A program made the translations under genes and the position numbers. Source: 2-02-FULL-48-14 sp041645035 (GTDB lineage Bacteria; Patescibacteriota; Gracilibacteria; UBA1369; 2-02-FULL-48-14). From it: a DNA stretch of 44,713 bases. This document shows, one piece after another, positions 1 through 7,427 of this stretch. The stretch's first letter is position 1. Each line of letters opens with the position of its first letter. The notes beneath the pieces are model-generated. The model was not told where the DNA came from. It was given only the letters and a program-made list of their open reading frames with translations, and searched no databases. The stretch is taken from positions 1 through 44,713 of the forward strand of contig JBAZQU010000009.1 in the NCBI GenBank assembly GCA_041645035.1, in the 5' to 3' direction.

Positions 1-180
1 GTTCGCATCATTTTGGTTCTTCACGATGTCTGAAAATTCGAATTGAAAGTGCTCGGTCTGAATGGCATTGGCTTTAATGAGACCGCTTTCAATGTCGGAA
101 GTGAAATGCGCCGCAAAAACGGGGCTTGCCCAAAGCAGGCTCAAAAGAACAGCGGCGGGAACGAGTAGGCGTAAACTCAT
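1..180 (-). CDS. Secreted protein, N-terminal part (runs off the left edge)
   Basis: The minus strand is open from an ATG at 180 to the window edge, 60 codons with no stop. The first 23 or so residues form a classic Sec signal peptide: a short basic start (MSLRLL), a hydrophobic core rich in Leu, Val and Ala, and a likely cleavage site after SPVFA, followed by AHFTSDIESG. The mature part visible is polar and shows no family I recognise. The gene is divergent from priA, so the 107 bp between them should hold both promoters. No Shine-Dalgarno sequence precedes the ATG. The function cannot be read from 60 residues; export across the membrane is the only supported statement. Confidence 0.75.
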   Translation of the reverse strand, partial: MSLRLLVPAAVLLSLLWASPVFAAHFTSDIESGLIKANAIQTEHFQFEFSDIVKNQNDAN

Positions 181-249
181 CAGAGGTATTCAAGCAGTTT
201 TGGGTTCTTTTGTAAAATGGTTTATTATCAAGCAGAAGCAAAGCGGATG

Positions 250-276
250 CTAAGCAATAACGTGGCGTAAGCCACA
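250..276 (+). promoter_or_regulatory. Hairpin element, copy A, in the priA leader
   Basis: A 27-nt block ending in the hairpin GTGGC-GTAA-GCCAC (262-275), whose loop is of GNRA type. The hairpin ends 12 nt before the priA ATG. The same block occurs at 4258-4284 (before an SLH gene) and at 19451-19477 on the minus strand (before truB). This copy lacks the upstream second hairpin of the other two. The rest of the 181-287 gap is AT-rich and shows no convincing promoter. Confidence 0.7.
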
Positions 277-287
277 TCAATATAAAT

Positions 288-2240
288 ATGTTTGCAGAAA
301 TCCTTATCGAACATGCTTTTGCACGGAAACAAAACCACCTCACTTATAAGGTGCCAGCTTCACTAAGTCTGAAACCCGGAGACGGAGTTTTGGTTCCTTT
401 CCAACGAAGTGAAAAAGCGGGAGTGGTGCTAAGGGTGCATGCGGAGACGCCTGAATTTCCAACCAAGGAAATCTTAGGCCTTTTGACGGAAGAAACTTTG
501 CTTCACGACTGGCAGTTAAAGCTAGCCGAATGGATTTCTGAATACTATTTTTGTTCAAGTTACGATGCTATCCGCTTGATGCTGCCAAAAAACGTGTTTC
601 GCACGCCTAAAAAAGCGCGGCAAGTTAAGGGTGAAACTGCTAAAAAACCTCGGAAAGAACAGATTCATACACTCACGGAGGAGCAAGAGAAAATTGTTGA
701 GTCTATATTAACGGAAAAACCAGCCGTCTCTTTGATTCATGGCATCACCGGAGCCGGAAAAACCGAAATTTACAAACAGTTGATCAAAAATTTTATTCAA
801 AAAGACGAGCAGTGTCTTTTGTTGGTGCCTGAAATTTCGCTAACCCCTCAACTACTTCATTATTTTGAAGTGGCCTTCCCTTCCACCGCTGTTATCCATA
901 GTCGAATCAGTGAAGGGAAGCGAGCCCAGATTTGGAGAGAAATCCGAGCCGGCATTATTAAGCTGGTACTCGGCTCACGAAGCGCTCTCTTTTCTCCTTT
1001 TAAAAAGCTGGGGCTCATTGTAATGGATGAAGAGCACGAGTGGAGTTATAAACAGGACCAAAGTCCTCGTTATCATGCACGCGAAACCGCGCTCAAAATG
1101 GCTGAGCTCACCGGCGCTCAAGTGGTTTTTGGGTCCGCCACTCCAAGCGTGGAAACTTTTTTCAAAGCTCGGGCGGGAGATTTCGCCCTCTACACTATGA
1201 ACGAAAGAATTTCAGGTACGCCGCTCCCAAACGTTCAAATCATCGACATGCGTGAAGAGCTTAAGGCTCGCAATTTTTCTATATTCAGCGACGCTCTTGA
1301 ACAAAAAATTAAGTCGACGTTGGAGAAAAAGGAGCAAATTATTCTTTTTTTGAATCGACGCGGTAGTGCTTCTTCCGTACTTTGTAGAGATTGCGGACAC
1401 ACTTTTGAATGCCCCAATTGTGACCTGCCCCTCACCTACCATGCTCGAAAATTTCGCCAGCAAAGTTTGGTCTGTCATCACTGCGGACTCATTCAAACGC
1501 TCAAAGAAAGCTGCCCGGAATGCAAAGGAAGTCGGGTAAAATATTTGGGACTGGGAACCGAGCGCGTGGAAACGGAACTTCAAAAGCTTTTTCCTACCGC
1601 GCGCATTCAGCGCGCGGACCGTGACACTATGTCTAAAAAAGATAGTTTCTCTATTCTCCACGAAAAGCTCAACAAACAAGAAATCGATATTCTAATCGGA
1701 ACGCAGATGATCGGAAAAGGTTTCGATATCGCTAAAGTTACTCTGGTAGGTGTGATACTCGCCGACCTGGGATTACACATTCCCGACTTTAGAACTTCCG
1801 AACGTATGTTTCAACTCCTCACCCAGGTTGCCGGTCGCGCCGGACGACGGGAAAAACAAGGAGAAGTGCTTATACAAAGCTATAATCCGGACCATCCGAG
1901 TATATTTTTTAGTCGAACTCATGACTATAACGGGTTTTATGAACAAGAAATTAATGCAAGAAAGGAAGCAGCGCTCCCTCCATTCGGAAAACTGGTAAAA
2001 CTCATGTTCTGCCATGAAAATTCCGCGACTTGCGAAGCGGCAGCGCGTAAACTCGAAAAACTCCTCACTTCAGAAAATCACAAAGTTTATGCGGCTCCCG
2101 CACTCTTCTCTCGCATAAACAAGCAATACCAATGGAATATCCTCATCCAAGGTGCGGACCCCCGCTCAATCCTCAAAAAACTTGCCGCCAAAGACTTGGA
2201 AGGTTGGCGCGTCGACGTGGATCCACAGATCAGTGTATAG
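288..2240 (+). CDS. priA: Primosomal protein N' (replication restart helicase PriA)
   Basis: PriA is the superfamily 2 DNA helicase that recognises stalled forks and loads the replisome. Visible features are the Walker A motif GITGAGKTE (about residue 152), the Walker B box DEEH (247-250) followed by SYKQDQSPRYHARE, helicase motifs V and VI (GTQMIGKGFD; QVAGRAGR), and the paired zinc-binding cysteines inserted in the helicase core (about residues 366-412, CxxC repeated: LCRDC, ECPNC, VCHHC, SCPEC). At 650 aa it is a little shorter than the E. coli protein. The ATG at 288 is preceded by a hairpin repeat rather than a Shine-Dalgarno sequence. Its stop overlaps the convergent HNH gene by 11 nt. 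Confidence 0.97.
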   Translation: MFAEILIEHAFARKQNHLTYKVPASLSLKPGDGVLVPFQRSEKAGVVLRVHAETPEFPTKEILGLLTEETLLHDWQLKLAEWISEYYFCSSYDAIRLMLPKNVFRTPKKARQVKGETAKKPRKEQIHTLTEEQEKIVESILTEKPAVSLIHGITGAGKTEIYKQLIKNFIQKDEQCLLLVPEISLTPQLLHYFEVAFPSTAVIHSRISEGKRAQIWREIRAGIIKLVLGSRSALFSPFKKLGLIVMDEEHEWSYKQDQSPRYHARETALKMAELTGAQVVFGSATPSVETFFKARAGDFALYTMNERISGTPLPNVQIIDMREELKARNFSIFSDALEQKIKSTLEKKEQIILFLNRRGSASSVLCRDCGHTFECPNCDLPLTYHARKFRQQSLVCHHCGLIQTLKESCPECKGSRVKYLGLGTERVETELQKLFPTARIQRADRDTMSKKDSFSILHEKLNKQEIDILIGTQMIGKGFDIAKVTLVGVILADLGLHIPDFRTSERMFQLLTQVAGRAGRREKQGEVLIQSYNPDHPSIFFSRTHDYNGFYEQEINARKEAALPPFGKLVKLMFCHENSATCEAAARKLEKLLTSENHKVYAAPALFSRINKQYQWNILIQGADPRSILKKLAAKDLEGWRVDVDPQISV

Positions 2241-3051
2241 ATTGCTGTCGCCTCTCCTGCACTTTTACATTGATTGCGTGAGCTATGGCGTGGTGATCTT
2301 CGCAGAGCGGAGCCAGGTAATGGGGATCATGCCTTTTACTGAGTGCGAAGGTTTGGGTGTGGTGGAGCTGCTCGGCCAATCTATGACAGGTCTGAATTGA
2401 GCACTTCGTTCCATGCTCCTTCCAAACCACTCTCTGAACTCTTACTGGAACATGTCGTGATCGAGCAATCGGCAGACCTTCACTTATAGCCTCTTTCTCT
2501 TCCGCTATTTCTTCTTCGCGCCTTTTGAGCAGTTCCAACAGAACTTCATTCACGTTGATTCCTTTCCCCTGTAACTCCAGAAGTTTTCCCGTGACCTCCT
2601 CACTGAGTTTTAAGTCTTGCGCACGCAAAGATTTTAGCTCGAATAATGGCTTTCTTGGGCCATTCATACCTAAACTCTTCTCATCACGGACTAAAGTTTC
2701 TATGGCACTCTGTGGCAATGCTTGGACCGCCTCTGCCAACTCTTCTTCATTCTGCGAAGTCGCAATGGACTGAATACGAACGAGCTTATTCACACTCACC
2801 TCACCATTTTCCAGTAGCGCCTTCAAAACAGGCTTATCTAAAAAACGTTTTTCTAAGTTCAAAGCGGTTCTCACTTGCTGTTCACTCAACCCTGCCAGTT
2901 TGAAGGCAAACTCAAACACGGAACCAAAGCCTTTCTTCTCATAAAGTCGCCGACGTTCTACTTCCGGAAGTAAGCCTATAAATTTCTGCCTCCACAAAAG
3001 AGCATTTCGTCCGTACAATCGAGCCTTTTCGTACAGTTCTTCATCAGTCAT
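2230..3051 (-). CDS. HNH endonuclease-like protein, paralogue 1
   Basis: A 273-aa protein with a helical N-terminal region (about 1-185) and a C-terminal HNH-type module with CSIQTCHRLAEQLHHTQ followed by HDPHYLAPLCEDHHAIAH, giving the paired Cys/His ligands and catalytic His expected of HNH nucleases. The arrangement recalls the DUF222-HNH (13E12-type) repeat proteins, but that link is inference. It is about 70% identical by eye to the gene at 33412-34239; that paralogue starts MTDQELYEKA, which fixes the start here at ATG 3051 (MTDEELYEKA) rather than at an upstream ATG (3093). It is convergent with priA, overlapping its last 11 nt, and carries a conserved upstream block (3080-3156) that also precedes the paralogue. 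Role unknown: a dispersed selfish or domesticated nuclease are both possible. Confidence 0.85.
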   Translation of the reverse strand: MTDEELYEKARLYGRNALLWRQKFIGLLPEVERRRLYEKKGFGSVFEFAFKLAGLSEQQVRTALNLEKRFLDKPVLKALLENGEVSVNKLVRIQSIATSQNEEELAEAVQALPQSAIETLVRDEKSLGMNGPRKPLFELKSLRAQDLKLSEEVTGKLLELQGKGINVNEVLLELLKRREEEIAEEKEAISEGLPIARSRHVPVRVQRVVWKEHGTKCSIQTCHRLAEQLHHTQTFALSKRHDPHYLAPLCEDHHAIAHAINVKVQERRQQSIH

Positions 3052-3079
3052 ATTTGCTTGGTTAAGGGGTCCAAACATT

Positions 3080-3156
3080 AACAGAAAAACCACTCATTTA
3101 ACAGATTAAAAGCCTCATTTTCCCGTGACAAATCCATGGGTGAGTATGTATTCACC
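3080..3156 (-). promoter_or_regulatory. Conserved upstream block of the HNH gene, copy 1
   Basis: This noncoding block is about four fifths identical (hand alignment, one gap) to 34269-34344, upstream of the other HNH paralogue. It contains two dyads: GGTGA-N8-TCACC at 3139-3156 and TTTAA-N4-TTAAA at 3097-3110. Conservation of dyads outside the coding region suggests operator or recognition sites. No clean sigma-70 promoter with normal spacing could be assigned. Confidence 0.65.
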
Positions 3157-3230
3157 TTTTGCACGGCCAAAGTCACTAGTAGTAGTCCACCTCTTTCAAT
3201 CTTAGCCTTTTTTCTTCAAAAAATTTAAGG

Positions 3231-3236
3231 TATAAA
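3231..3236 (+). promoter_or_regulatory. -10 hexamer TATAAA of trpS
   Basis: TATAAA lies 6 nt before the trpS ATG, which would put transcription start at or next to the start codon and make a leaderless mRNA. The -35 region is only a T-rich stretch (around 3208-3213). Confidence 0.45.
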
Positions 3237-3242
3237 AGAGGC

Positions 3243-4208
3243 ATGCGTATTTTATCTGGAGTCAAACCCACCGGACGCCCTCACATTGGCAATTACCTCG
3301 GCGCCATCCGCCAACACATTGCCTTACAGGAGGAAGGGCATGAGTGTATTTACTTTGTCGCCGATTATCATGCACTTACCACCGTGCGAAACGCGGAGGA
3401 AATGCGGGAGCATCGTCGCGGAGTGGTTTTGGATTACCTGGCGCTGGGGCTCGATCCCGAAAAAGTAATTTTCTTTTATCAAAGCACTATCCCCGAGCAC
3501 GCGGAACTCAGCTGGATTCTTTCCACCGTTGTACCACAAGGTCTTTTGGAACGCGCGCATGCTTGGAAGGACGCACTGGCAAAAGGAAATCGGGACATGA
3601 ACATAGGGCTCTTTATGTATCCCGTGCTCATGGCGGCAGATATTCTGATGTACCAGGCCGACTGGGTCCCTGTGGGACAAGATCAAAAACAACATGTGGA
3701 AATTGCTCGAGACATCGCTGAAAAATTCAATCACTATTATGGTGAAACTTTTAAATTGCCCGAACCCAGGATCGAAAAAGAAGTCGCTGTCGTGATCGGC
3801 GTGGATGGTCAAAAAATGAGCAAAAGCTACGGCAACACCATCAGTATTTTTGACCCCGAGGAAGTGATAAAAAAACAAGTAATGAGCATTAAAACCGCCA
3901 GCGTTGAACTCAAAAATCCAATGCCGATCGAGAATGACATTATCCTTTCGCTATATAAACAATTTTCCAGCGCAAAGGAGCTCGAGGAGCTGAAGGCCAA
4001 TTATCTCGCCGGAGGTTTTGGTTACGGCCGAGCCAAACAAGTATTACTTGCCGGGCTTTTGGAATTTTTTGCTGAGGCTCGCGGACGTCGCAATAAACTT
4101 GAAAAATCAAAGGACCTCGAAGAAATTATGGCGGCCGGAACAAAAAAGGCTCGCAAGCTCGCCCAAGAAACTATGAGCTTGGTTTACGAACGCACCGGTC
4201 TGGTTTAA
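3243..4208 (+). CDS. trpS: Tryptophanyl-tRNA synthetase
   Basis: A class I aminoacyl-tRNA synthetase charging tRNA-Trp. The N-terminus SGVKPTGRPHIGNYLGAI contains the HIGH-type motif (PHIGN, 13-17) typical of TrpRS, and the KMSKS loop is intact (QKMSKSYGN, K191-S195). GQDQKQHVE, part of the tryptophan/ATP pocket in the family, is present. At 321 aa it matches the usual length. It follows a promoter-like -10 six nt upstream with no Shine-Dalgarno sequence. The intergenic region after its stop carries a hairpin element. Confidence 0.97.
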   Translation: MRILSGVKPTGRPHIGNYLGAIRQHIALQEEGHECIYFVADYHALTTVRNAEEMREHRRGVVLDYLALGLDPEKVIFFYQSTIPEHAELSWILSTVVPQGLLERAHAWKDALAKGNRDMNIGLFMYPVLMAADILMYQADWVPVGQDQKQHVEIARDIAEKFNHYYGETFKLPEPRIEKEVAVVIGVDGQKMSKSYGNTISIFDPEEVIKKQVMSIKTASVELKNPMPIENDIILSLYKQFSSAKELEELKANYLAGGFGYGRAKQVLLAGLLEFFAEARGRRNKLEKSKDLEEIMAAGTKKARKLAQETMSLVYERTGLV

Positions 4209-4232
4209 ACTTCAAGCGGACCCGAAGGGTCT

Positions 4233-4284
4233 GCGAGCCGAGGCGAGTGCCTACGGCCCAAGCAATAAGGTGGCGTAAGCCACA
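4233..4284 (+). promoter_or_regulatory. Hairpin element, copy B, before an SLH gene
   Basis: A 52-nt block 47/52 identical to copy C (19451-19502). It has two hairpins: GCCG-AGGC-GAGT-GCCT-A-CGGC (4237-4257, one bulged A) and GTGGC-GTAA-GCCAC (4270-4283). The second ends 10 nt before the ATG at 4294. A further stem with a GAA loop (GGACCC-GAA-GGGTCT, 4218-4232) lies just upstream. It occupies most of the trpS-to-SLH gap. Confidence 0.75.
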
Positions 4285-4293
4285 ACCCTTCTC

Positions 4294-4914
4294 ATGAAGA
4301 TCTTCCTCGCCACTCTTCTCTTCGCGCTCTTCGCCCCTATCGCTCAAGCTGAAATCACCGATAACAGCTGCCTACACCCTTTTATTGATGTAGACGGTCA
4401 CTGGGCCGAAGAAGAAATTTGTTTTCTTTATAATGAGAGTATTCTCGCGGGTTATTCCGATCGCAATTTTTTGCCCGATAACGAAATAACACGCGCGGAA
4501 TTTTTAAAAATCTCCTTGCTGAACGTGGGCTACACGGTTTACGCAGTGCAGAGCGCCGCCTTCACCGACGTGAACCCGGGGGACTGGTACTATCAATATG
4601 TTACCTTTGCTCGTTCTAAGGGTTTTGTGAGTGGCTATGGAGATGGCAGTTTTCATCCCAACAACTCCATCACTCGTGCTGAGGCTGTGACTATGATCAT
4701 GAATATTGCGGACATCATTGAATACGACGCTTATAATTTTGAAAGTAAATTTTCAGATGTAACCGGCACCGATTGGTTCGCCAATGCCGTCGCCGCCGCT
4801 ACCACCTATGGCATCGTAGACGGTTACGGCGACGGAACTTTCCGCCCCACCGGCAAGTTAACCCGCGCGGAAGCCGCTGTGATTGCCGAGCGTGTTTGGA
4901 ATGAACTGTATTAA
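4294..4914 (+). CDS. Secreted protein made of three SLH domains
   Basis: A 206-aa protein with a signal peptide (MKIFLATLLFALFAPIAQA) and three S-layer homology domains filling the mature part (about 27-75, 85-135, 143-200). Each shows the SLH pattern of an aromatic/Asp start (FIDVDGHWAEEEI; FTDVNPGDWYYQYV; FSDVTGTDWFANAV), a GY-GDG-F-P turn and the TRAE signature (ITRAEFLK, ITRAEAVT, LTRAEAAV). SLH triplets bind cell-wall secondary polymers. With no other domain, it could be a structural S-layer component or a wall anchor for a partner. The gene is followed by a separately promoted SLH gene. Confidence 0.9.
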   Translation: MKIFLATLLFALFAPIAQAEITDNSCLHPFIDVDGHWAEEEICFLYNESILAGYSDRNFLPDNEITRAEFLKISLLNVGYTVYAVQSAAFTDVNPGDWYYQYVTFARSKGFVSGYGDGSFHPNNSITRAEAVTMIMNIADIIEYDAYNFESKFSDVTGTDWFANAVAAATTYGIVDGYGDGTFRPTGKLTRAEAAVIAERVWNELY

Positions 4915-4933
4915 AATTCTCTCAACCAATGGC

Positions 4934-4962
4934 TTGTCAAAGAACTTGTTTTGATGTACAAT
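4934..4962 (+). promoter_or_regulatory. Sigma-70 type promoter of the 791-aa SLH gene
   Basis: TTGTCA at 4934-4939 and TACAAT at 4957-4962 are separated by 17 bp. The predicted start near 4969 leaves a leader of about 16 nt before the ATG at 4985, with no Shine-Dalgarno sequence. Confidence 0.65.
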
Positions 4963-4984
4963 ACTTAGATTTAACTCACTCGGC

Positions 4985-7360
4985 ATGCAAACTAAAAAGC
5001 CCAAAACCCGTTACACTCTTTACCTCACTATAGTCTTAGTTCTCCTCTTGGGTGGACTAGCTTACACTTTGAGCCAATCCGGATTTTTAAAAGGCATGAT
5101 TAAGGATGGAGGCTTTGATTTTGAGGGAATCGGAGGTGGTGGAGGAGCAGATTGTACAACTGCGGAAGCTTGTGCTTCGCTCGCGCAAACAGCATCGGAA
5201 GACGCTAAAAACGCATTTGACGCCTATGACCAAGACGCTCTTGAAACTGCTCAAAACGCAGCCGATGCCGCCGCTGATCAAGCGGAAACATTTGCCGGCC
5301 GAGTTCAAACTTCTGCCGATCAAGCCCAAGCCGATTATGAAGCGGCCTATGCCGCGTGGGAAGGGTATAACAATATTTATCAAACCTATGTTGACGACGC
5401 TGATGCCATTATGGCAGAAAAACTGAGTGATGAGGCCCAGCTCGGAGAATATAGGTCGTTTCTCAATACAGTTAATTATTACTACGGTGTATGTTTGGAC
5501 GGAGCCCCGATTGACTTAGGAGATGAGGCTTTGTACGAAATTCGTGATTATATTTCACAAGATGAAGTATATAGGTGTACGTATGATACAGTAAATTACT
5601 GTGACTATACTGGCGAAACTGAGATTCCTTACGACTGTGCCTTTTCTGAGTTAAATTATTACATAAGCATGTATGAAGACCAAGTGGAGAACAGCGGCAC
5701 TCGCTGGGCAGCTGCTGCTGAGTTAGCAGAAGCGTATTATCGTGATAATGTAATCCTAGCTGAAAATGCACGGGATGCTGCGGAAGCAGCTGCTAATGCA
5801 GCACAAGTAACGGCTGATACCGCAGCTACTTACGCCACAAAAGCACGCTCTTATGCGGACTTGGCGGCAAGTTATTCTTTCCTCGCTTGTTCTAGCCTAA
5901 CCCTCTCTCCTTCCAGCTACGAAATGGCTGCCGATGAAACAGAAGCAACTTTCGACCTTACTGCTACAGTAACTATTTGGGACAGTATGGGAACTGATGT
6001 GACAACCACATCGTCTACTCAGACTTGGAGAGGAACCCTTATTCTGGAAACAGATAGTGGAAATGGACAATTCACCTACGGCTCTACAACCAATAATCCT
6101 CTTGAAATTGACCTTACCGCACCGGGCGACGTATCCGTTTCCTTTGCAGGAGGAATTGCAGGCGACATCATCAAAGCAAAAATAGTAGAAGAAGAAGAAA
6201 TCACCTGCCACTCGAATTTTACCATCACTCAAACCGCTGCCGCTACTCCAACCGGAGTCACGATAACAGAATCCGCAAACGCCACAACGGCAACGGAAGG
6301 TGGTGTAACGGATAGTTATACGGTAGTTCTAGATGCACAGCCTACTGCAAATGTTACGGTTGCAGTTACTCCAGACACTCAAGTCACAGCCTCACCCAGC
6401 ACACTCACTTTCACGAGCACTAACTGGAGTACAGCTCAAACAGTAACGGTAACTCCTGTGGATGACACGGCTGTTGAAGGGACTCATTCCGGAGTCGTTA
6501 AGCACACCGCAACGAGTTCTGACGCGGACTATGATGGAATTTCGATTGCCAGCGTAACTGCAAGTATTACCGATAATGATGTGGCGGACGTCACCGATGA
6601 TACTGTCGCTGATACGACTGATGACACTGTAGCAGATACCACCGATGATACTGTCGCTGATACCACTGACAACGATGTGGCAACGGATACTACCGACGAT
6701 ACCGCAGATAATGAAGTGCCCACGCTCACGCGTGACATCATTCTTTCCACGGATTACACCTGCGCGGATTCCTTCGTGGACACCAAGAGTGAATGGCATG
6801 AAGATATCATCTGCCGTGCCAAACAAGCCGGTTGGGTGAAGGGTTATTCCGATTACGTCTTTGGACCTGACGGAAATATTACTCGCGCCGAATTTGTGAA
6901 GGTGCTCACCAAAATATTCGGCATGGATGAAAGTGATGCCAGTGGAATGAGTACTGACTTTTTGGATGTTTCCGCAGACGATTGGTATAGCCCTTATGTA
7001 ATGCTTGCCGAAGATGCCGATGTGATTCGTACCCGTGACAGCGGTTATTATTTCAATCCTAATGAACCTGTTACTCGCGCCTGGGCTATTCTCTGGGCAA
7101 TGCGAGCAGCCGATCAAAGCACATACAGTTACGATGTGACGTTCAGTGACGTAGAGAATGAAGATTTCTTCGCCTACGCCCTTGCCATTGCCAGTTCAAC
7201 GTATGTGGATACCGCCGAAAGCACCGATCAACCGATTGTGGAGGGATATGCGGATGGAACCTTTAGACCCGACAATAACATAGCCCGCTCCGAAGCCATG
7301 GCCATCGCCACTCGCGTTGCCATCGCCTGGGGAGTTGCCTCTGAAGACTGGGGCCAATAG
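4985..7360 (+). CDS. Large membrane-anchored surface protein with Ig-like, Calx-beta-like and SLH domains
   Basis: A 791-aa protein. A basic start (MQTKKPKTRY) and one hydrophobic segment (about 12-30) anchor it in or export it through the membrane. Then follow: a Gly-rich linker; an Ala-rich helical region (about 55-120 and again 225-295); a beta domain opening CSSLTLSPSS (about 300-415) that matches the repeats of the 1649-aa protein at 28459; a Calx-beta-like domain (about 420-530; TVTPVDDTAVEGTHSG and closing ASITDND); an acidic linker of DTVADTTD repeats (534-575); and C-terminal SLH domains (about 595-785) with ITRAEFVK and IARSEAMA. Likely a stalk-like surface protein attached to the wall by its SLH end. 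Partner unknown. Confidence 0.85.
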   Translation: MQTKKPKTRYTLYLTIVLVLLLGGLAYTLSQSGFLKGMIKDGGFDFEGIGGGGGADCTTAEACASLAQTASEDAKNAFDAYDQDALETAQNAADAAADQAETFAGRVQTSADQAQADYEAAYAAWEGYNNIYQTYVDDADAIMAEKLSDEAQLGEYRSFLNTVNYYYGVCLDGAPIDLGDEALYEIRDYISQDEVYRCTYDTVNYCDYTGETEIPYDCAFSELNYYISMYEDQVENSGTRWAAAAELAEAYYRDNVILAENARDAAEAAANAAQVTADTAATYATKARSYADLAASYSFLACSSLTLSPSSYEMAADETEATFDLTATVTIWDSMGTDVTTTSSTQTWRGTLILETDSGNGQFTYGSTTNNPLEIDLTAPGDVSVSFAGGIAGDIIKAKIVEEEEITCHSNFTITQTAAATPTGVTITESANATTATEGGVTDSYTVVLDAQPTANVTVAVTPDTQVTASPSTLTFTSTNWSTAQTVTVTPVDDTAVEGTHSGVVKHTATSSDADYDGISIASVTASITDNDVADVTDDTVADTTDDTVADTTDDTVADTTDNDVATDTTDDTADNEVPTLTRDIILSTDYTCADSFVDTKSEWHEDIICRAKQAGWVKGYSDYVFGPDGNITRAEFVKVLTKIFGMDESDASGMSTDFLDVSADDWYSPYVMLAEDADVIRTRDSGYYFNPNEPVTRAWAILWAMRAADQSTYSYDVTFSDVENEDFFAYALAIASSTYVDTAESTDQPIVEGYADGTFRPDNNIARSEAMAIATRVAIAWGVASEDWGQ
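6593..6664 (+). repeat. Three tandem 24-bp units coding an Asp/Thr linker
   Basis: Units start at 6593, 6617 and 6641 and encode copies of TDDTVADT. The first and third are nearly identical and the second differs at silent positions. Degenerate continuation follows to about 6710. Length variation by slippage is likely. Confidence 0.8.
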
Positions 7361-7379
7361 GAAATTCAGTTGAATTTCC
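7360..7379. terminator. Stem-loop after the SLH gene, possible weak terminator
   Basis: GGAAATTC-AGTT-GAATTTCC begins at the last base of the stop codon of the 791-aa gene. The stem is perfect but AT-rich and is not followed by a T run, so it may be a weak terminator or a 3'-end stabiliser. Confidence 0.3.
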
Positions 7380-7392
7380 TCGTGTTTCTCAC

Positions 7393-7421
7393 TTGCTCAG
7401 TAGTTTCGGCATGCGTATACT
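7393..7421 (+). promoter_or_regulatory. Sigma-70 type promoter of pyrG, predicted leaderless
   Basis: TTGCTC (7393-7398) and TATACT (7416-7421) with a 17-bp spacer. Only 6 nt separate the -10 from the pyrG ATG, so the transcript should start at or within a base of the A of the start codon. Confidence 0.7.
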
Positions 7422-7427
7422 TTACCC

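Noticed and set aside
281..286. TATAAA immediately before the priA ATG as a -10
   Set aside because: It ends only one base before the ATG, too close for transcription starting at the codon, and forms part of the AT-rich tail of the hairpin element.
6392..7117. 241-codon frame antisense to the 791-aa SLH gene
   Set aside because: It reads the reverse of the Asp/Thr repeats and SLH domains; the sense strand explains the region.
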